A DNA stretch of 64,000 bases from the NCBI GenBank assembly GCA_031408575.1, contig JANNWS010000208.1:1-64000 (forward strand), given 5' to 3'. The DNA is from Aliitabrizicola sp031408575 (GTDB taxonomy: Bacteria; Pseudomonadota; Alphaproteobacteria; Rhodobacterales; Rhodobacteraceae). The notes under the pieces are model-generated. The model had not been told where the DNA came from and made no database searches. It worked only from the letters and a program-made list of their open reading frames with translations. A program made the position numbers and the translations under genes. Positions 61,101 through 64,000 of this stretch are shown in pieces (positions within the stretch are counted from its first letter, which is position 1; each line of letters opens with the position of its first letter).

Positions 61101-64000
61101 GCGGTGTCGGTGTCTGTTTCAACACCGGCGGTACCGTCGAGGATCTCCCGGACGATGCTCATTTCACCCGGATTGATCGTCCGGTTGATCAGCAGGGCGT
61201 TCAGCGAGGCACCATTGAAGGCCGGGCTGGTATAGTTCGGTGTGCCATCCGGGTTGGTATTGAACACCTTGCCGGCGTACTGACCCATCACCGCAGTGTC
61301 AGTGTTCATCGAATCGGCCGAGTAGACACCTGCATTCGGACCTGTCGCAATGACGATCTTGATCCGCACGTTCAGCCAGGCATCGCCGTCGATCAGGTCA
61401 AAGCCGCCGCGACCAAGGAAGTCGTCGTTGCCGTCGCCGCCCAGCAGGATGTTGCCATCGCGGAAGGTCGAAACCAGCGGCGCACCCGGAACCACTGATG
61501 GCACGAACAGGGTTTGCCGCGCATCGGCGCCGTCAAAGCCACCGAACCAGGCGTCGAAGCCGTCGATCCGGTTGATACCTTCCTGCGTCAGAACGTGATC
61601 GGCGAAGAGCAGGGTCGGAACCGCGCCCGGTGCCCCTGTTCCGCCAAGGGAGCGGCCGCGATCGTCACCATCAAGGCGGTCAGCGAATTTCCAGCCCGAC
61701 AGGGCTTCGACCTGGTCAAAACGGTCGCGCAGTATTTCGTTCGGAGCGGTGGCGAAGAACGGGATCTGCATGTCGAATTGCACGCCCGTCTGATCGTATT
61801 TGCCGATGCCCCAGTCAAAGCCGAACATGCCCTCATACCGGGTGACGCTGAGTCCGGTACCCATGATGTCGTCGCCGGATTCTCCGTCGTAGTCGGTTTC
61901 ATCGCCCTGCCCGAACAGCACGTCATGGCCGATGATGGTGGAGTTGAAGAACAGCTCCGAGTTGTCACCGTTGATGCCGTCAAAACCGCCGGCACCTTCC
62001 ATCCAGTCGTTGCCTTCGTTGCCATTCATGGCGTCCGCGCCGTTGCCGCCAAGGACAAAGTCGTTCCCCTCGCCGGCGAACACCTCGGAGGTGTCCTGCC
62101 CGACAATAATATAGTCGCTGCCTTCATCGCCGAACATCAGGTTAAAGCCACGCGATGCAGTGACAACATCGTTGCCCTGGTTGCCGCGCAGCACGTTATC
62201 GCCGAAGGGGTCTTCGATCACGTCGTCGCCCTCACCGCCGAACACATCGTCGGATTCGGTGCCGCCGTTCAGATAGTCATTACCGCCGTCGCCCCAAAGC
62301 GTGTCGATGCCTTTGTCGCCATATAGGCTGTCATTGCCTTCGGTGCCGCCCAGCACATAGTGCTCGCCGCCCCGAACCCGGAGGTAACCACCGACGTCAT
62401 GCATCACACCGTCGACGTCAACCTGGCTGGCTCCGGTATAGTTCCGCACGACCTTGTCGCCAAGGATCGGATCAAAGCCCAGCGGATCATTTCCGGCAGC
62501 CCCGCCGTTGTAATCCACTTGGGCAATGCCGCGGTCAAGTTCAATGAAGTGGTCCGGGGTAACGAACAAAGCGCCGCTCAGGTGGGTGGAGTAAATGCCC
62601 CCCAGATCAGTGTTCCGCATCACCAGATCGCTGAAGGTGTTCGGCTCCAGGTTCATCAGGAAGTTCAGGCCCTGCGTCCGCGTCAGATAGTACAGACGGT
62701 CGCCATTCTGCAGGTTCTCCATCTGGTATTCGAAGACGTAGTTGAACGTTGTGCCCAGCATCCCGCCGAATTCCGGGTTGCTCTCGGCCAGACCGCCGAT
62801 CCAGAGGTCGACGGAATTCAACCCGCCGAGGTTGGCCACATAGGCGCCGGTGGCATTCAGAAAGTCGAGGCGATCCACCGGAGCGCCGCTACCGCCAAAC
62901 ACCAGAGCTTCTGCCGCTGCCCGCTTGCCGGCAAGCGTCGCCTCAGAAGTGATCGTGCCGTGGGTTCCGTAGGCCGCGATGAAGTTCACGATCGACGCCG
63001 CGTTCTTGATATTTATCGCAAAGTCCATCCAGCTGTCATAGGGCTTTAGGTCGGCCAGACCGGTGTCGTTATAAAGCTGGCTGCGGGTTTCGTTAAGCGA
63101 CGGGATGCCCGTATCCCGACCGCGGGCAAGGTTCAGCACGGCAAGGTCAAGCGGCAGACCAAGCAGGTTGCTGCGGACGTCGCTGACGATGAATTCGTCG
63201 ATCGAGTTACCGACATCGCGTGACAATCCGCGGACGATGTTGCCGTTGATCTCTTCCAGCGTCGCGCCGCTGCCGATATAGGCCTGCGGGTTAAGGAACA
63301 CGGCAAGCAGGGTTTGCTGGTCCAGATCGCCGTTGACCGTCGTCAGGTCGTTTTCCAGCCGGTCGACTGTCCCGGTCAGCATCGAGTGGCCAAAGCGATA
63401 GACCGTATGAGCGAATTCCGCGACGATCGACGGATTGACTTCCGGGCTGTTGTTGAACACGAATGGATTGACTGCGGGTTGGATGCGACGCGCAAATTCC
63501 TCGAACACGAGGTGCTGGTATTGCATCTCGGTCCCAAAGCGTGCCGCCTGGAACAGCCGGTCGCCGTCCCAGACCAGATCCGCCGGGTCGCCGGGCAGCG
63601 TGACAACGTCAACTGTCAGCCATTCGTTCAGCAGGGCAAGGCCCTCGGGCGTGGTAGCGTTTTCAAGCAGCGTCGCCTTGTTGGCCTCGACCAGCCGGTT
63701 GTGCTCGGAATGGAAGACCGAATGCACGGTCGTCAGCGCGATATTTTCATTGCCGCGCCCGTCGCCGGTGATGAAATGCGCGTCGAGCATTTCATTGTCG
63801 TAGGTGGTGCCATCCCCATCATCGGCAACCAGATCGCGAGCATCTCGAACACTGTCGCCGTTCACATCCCGAATGATGTCACCGTCGGCTGCATCGTAAA
63901 CGCCGTCGCCGTCGACATCCGTATCGAGATCGTTGTCCGCGACCTGCTGCGATTCCTTGAAGCCGTCGCCGTTCGCGTCGTACTTACCTGGTGCCGCATG
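58139..64000 (-). CDS. Secreted RTX protein with animal-type haem peroxidase domain (5' partial)
   Basis: The frame is open from the window edge (64000) to 58139, giving 1953 residues; the N-terminus is outside. A haem peroxidase domain covers about 62450-63830: catalytic Arg in FITGDGRGNENIALTTVHSVF and proximal His in YRFGHSML. Just before it lie Asp-rich DVDGDGVYDAADGD and DANGDGFKE Ca-binding-type loops. RTX repeats (GGxGxDxL) form blocks at about 61960-62350, 59560-59780, 59130-59230 and 58640-58770. The end FDFV resembles type I secretion signals. It is most likely exported by the ABC/adaptor pair at 53615-56655 and produces oxidants outside the cell. Confidence 0.9.
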   Translation of the reverse strand, partial: HAAPGKYDANGDGFKESQQVADNDLDTDVDGDGVYDAADGDIIRDVNGDSVRDARDLVADDGDGTTYDNEMLDAHFITGDGRGNENIALTTVHSVFHSEHNRLVEANKATLLENATTPEGLALLNEWLTVDVVTLPGDPADLVWDGDRLFQAARFGTEMQYQHLVFEEFARRIQPAVNPFVFNNSPEVNPSIVAEFAHTVYRFGHSMLTGTVDRLENDLTTVNGDLDQQTLLAVFLNPQAYIGSGATLEEINGNIVRGLSRDVGNSIDEFIVSDVRSNLLGLPLDLAVLNLARGRDTGIPSLNETRSQLYNDTGLADLKPYDSWMDFAINIKNAASIVNFIAAYGTHGTITSEATLAGKRAAAEALVFGGSGAPVDRLDFLNATGAYVANLGGLNSVDLWIGGLAESNPEFGGMLGTTFNYVFEYQMENLQNGDRLYYLTRTQGLNFLMNLEPNTFSDLVMRNTDLGGIYSTHLSGALFVTPDHFIELDRGIAQVDYNGGAAGNDPLGFDPILGDKVVRNYTGASQVDVDGVMHDVGGYLRVRGGEHYVLGGTEGNDSLYGDKGIDTLWGDGGNDYLNGGTESDDVFGGEGDDVIEDPFGDNVLRGNQGNDVVTASRGFNLMFGDEGSDYIIVGQDTSEVFAGEGNDFVLGGNGADAMNGNEGNDWMEGAGGFDGINGDNSELFFNSTIIGHDVLFGQGDETDYDGESGDDIMGTGLSVTRYEGMFGFDWGIGKYDQTGVQFDMQIPFFATAPNEILRDRFDQVEALSGWKFADRLDGDDRGRSLGGTGAPGAVPTLLFADHVLTQEGINRIDGFDAWFGGFDGADARQTLFVPSVVPGAPLVSTFRDGNILLGGDGNDDFLGRGGFDLIDGDAWLNVRIKIVIATGPNAGVYSADSMNTDTAVMGQYAGKVFNTNPDGTPNYTSPAFNGASLNALLINRTINPGEMSIVREILDGTAGVETDTDTAIFRGTFAEYTVEGFGETVDLNEDDIITANEIGLMAFDMNNDGFISVRDNDNGLVGAVVGGVQLRSRGILTDDTDLLKNIELLQFADQTISIAGANSRATGTVTIGDATPFSGSVTPFVGQVLVPTLADFADLDGIPLSGGLPFGLTWEWQSAAVGTADPVWTTIAIGDTYTVGLADPGNILRAVAVFKDGTGVTERIFSAPTANPTNAFSVNENALNGTVVGLEIPFNIEDDPILGTAVLAADLVHAIDPNNDAGDRFDIILNGVDNVGNPRYSLVVKNGGAANLDYETQDAFQTVDNQYQVVINSYNGAAISANLVASRQFTILLNNVVQEGPVLVAPTDVIWGGIRTSETARPASGATSAMANLASVDPDSATHTYTKTGGSTNYAVSLAGLVTTTSALTANALTTLSVRSTDGNGLTHDKNFNIRMGSDNNDTISGSALTPDADIIYGDDGSDLLNGNGGADVLFGMDEVDTLNGGDGNDDLAGGDDNDIINGGAGDDIIRWSFNNGIADGDVDDDNDIINGGDNTDTMVITGNGGGQTLDINFNGTSITQIEGGGSIVNVEQFRIDLGSATDTLSYAPSGVGVTVDLGAGTASGGVISIAGVETVQGGSGSDNLTGDANANTLLGGNGADTLNGMDGNDILTGGNGADVIDGGAGDDTINYAIGDGGGSVDGGTDSGGLGGDTLAITGGGGADTLTVTLDLINGTTITNFNENALVGVELVTADLGFGADTLVYTGAPGGVTVNLGLSTATGFASISSVNNVTSNGGADFLTGSNGVNILNGGGGIDILNGGAGGDIMIGGAGADLIDTGAANDNVRDFVRFDAVADYGDIVSNFDMTDPGGVQDQVLFGGTLNTAFDDGTGDDNFTFATGNGGAGVVTATIGPNNGQIEALLLTGAGGEGVANASLTDATAVSAAFNLEFAFAATLNGEDALLVINDTDGNDFAIWQWIQTGNGETTAAELTLIGTFSANATATAGDFDFV

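Noticed and set aside
59837..61498. 553-codon plus-strand ORF
   Set aside because: Antisense shadow of the RTX peroxidase gene.

Overview
The window is a GC-rich alphaproteobacterial chromosome segment. It most resembles the Rhodobacteraceae (Rhodobacter/Roseobacter group). The evidence is the gene order of the ribosomal block, a smo-type polyol operon with mtlK, divergent hemE/hemC, and short intergenic repeats of a kind common in that family. Assignments come from reading the sequence and from remembered family features; no database was searched.

Layout. 1-8012 (+): the end of the S10-spc-alpha ribosomal operon, from the rplE tail to rplQ with secY, adk and rpoA, closed by an intrinsic terminator. 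8137-18397: single genes: iolG behind a GGAA-N6-TTCC palindrome, a secreted hypothetical protein, an ArgE-like deacylase, mnmH/selU convergent with a selD fused to an FAD/NAD oxidoreductase, rpoN, and an orphan hydantoinase/oxoprolinase subunit. A tRNA with CAT anticodon follows.

18916-40111 is one long run of minus-strand genes. (a) A nine-gene operon (FCD-type GntR, enolase-superfamily dehydratase, sugar ABC importer, SDR, membrane di-iron desaturase/oxygenase, PanB-like protein, MocE-like Rieske ferredoxin) looks like uptake plus oxidation of an uncharacterised, perhaps O-methylated, sugar acid or polyol. (b) A sorbitol/mannitol operon (HAD phosphatase, SorC regulator, smoEFGK, smoS, mtlK). 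(c) A stress-like group: a Ser/Thr kinase fused to a universal stress domain, a metallophosphoesterase, a phosphotransacetylase-like protein and a zinc alcohol dehydrogenase.

40644-53371: an SDR, a secreted hypothetical protein with a Gly/Ala-rich tail, hemE/hemC, a WaaP-like kinase, a D-2-hydroxyacid dehydrogenase divergent from a TMADH-type flavoenzyme, and tesA divergent from a YbbA/YbbP-type ABC system.

53615-64000 (-): a type I secretion adaptor and ABC permease, a small membrane protein, and a very large secreted RTX protein carrying an animal-type haem peroxidase domain. Its N-terminus lies beyond the window. The two secretion genes are the obvious candidate exporter for it.

The best candidates for something undescribed are the MocDE/PanB-like operon, the kinase-USP/phosphoesterase pair, and the Ca-loop-bearing RTX peroxidase. 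No CRISPR array, insertion sequence, rRNA or prophage was seen.
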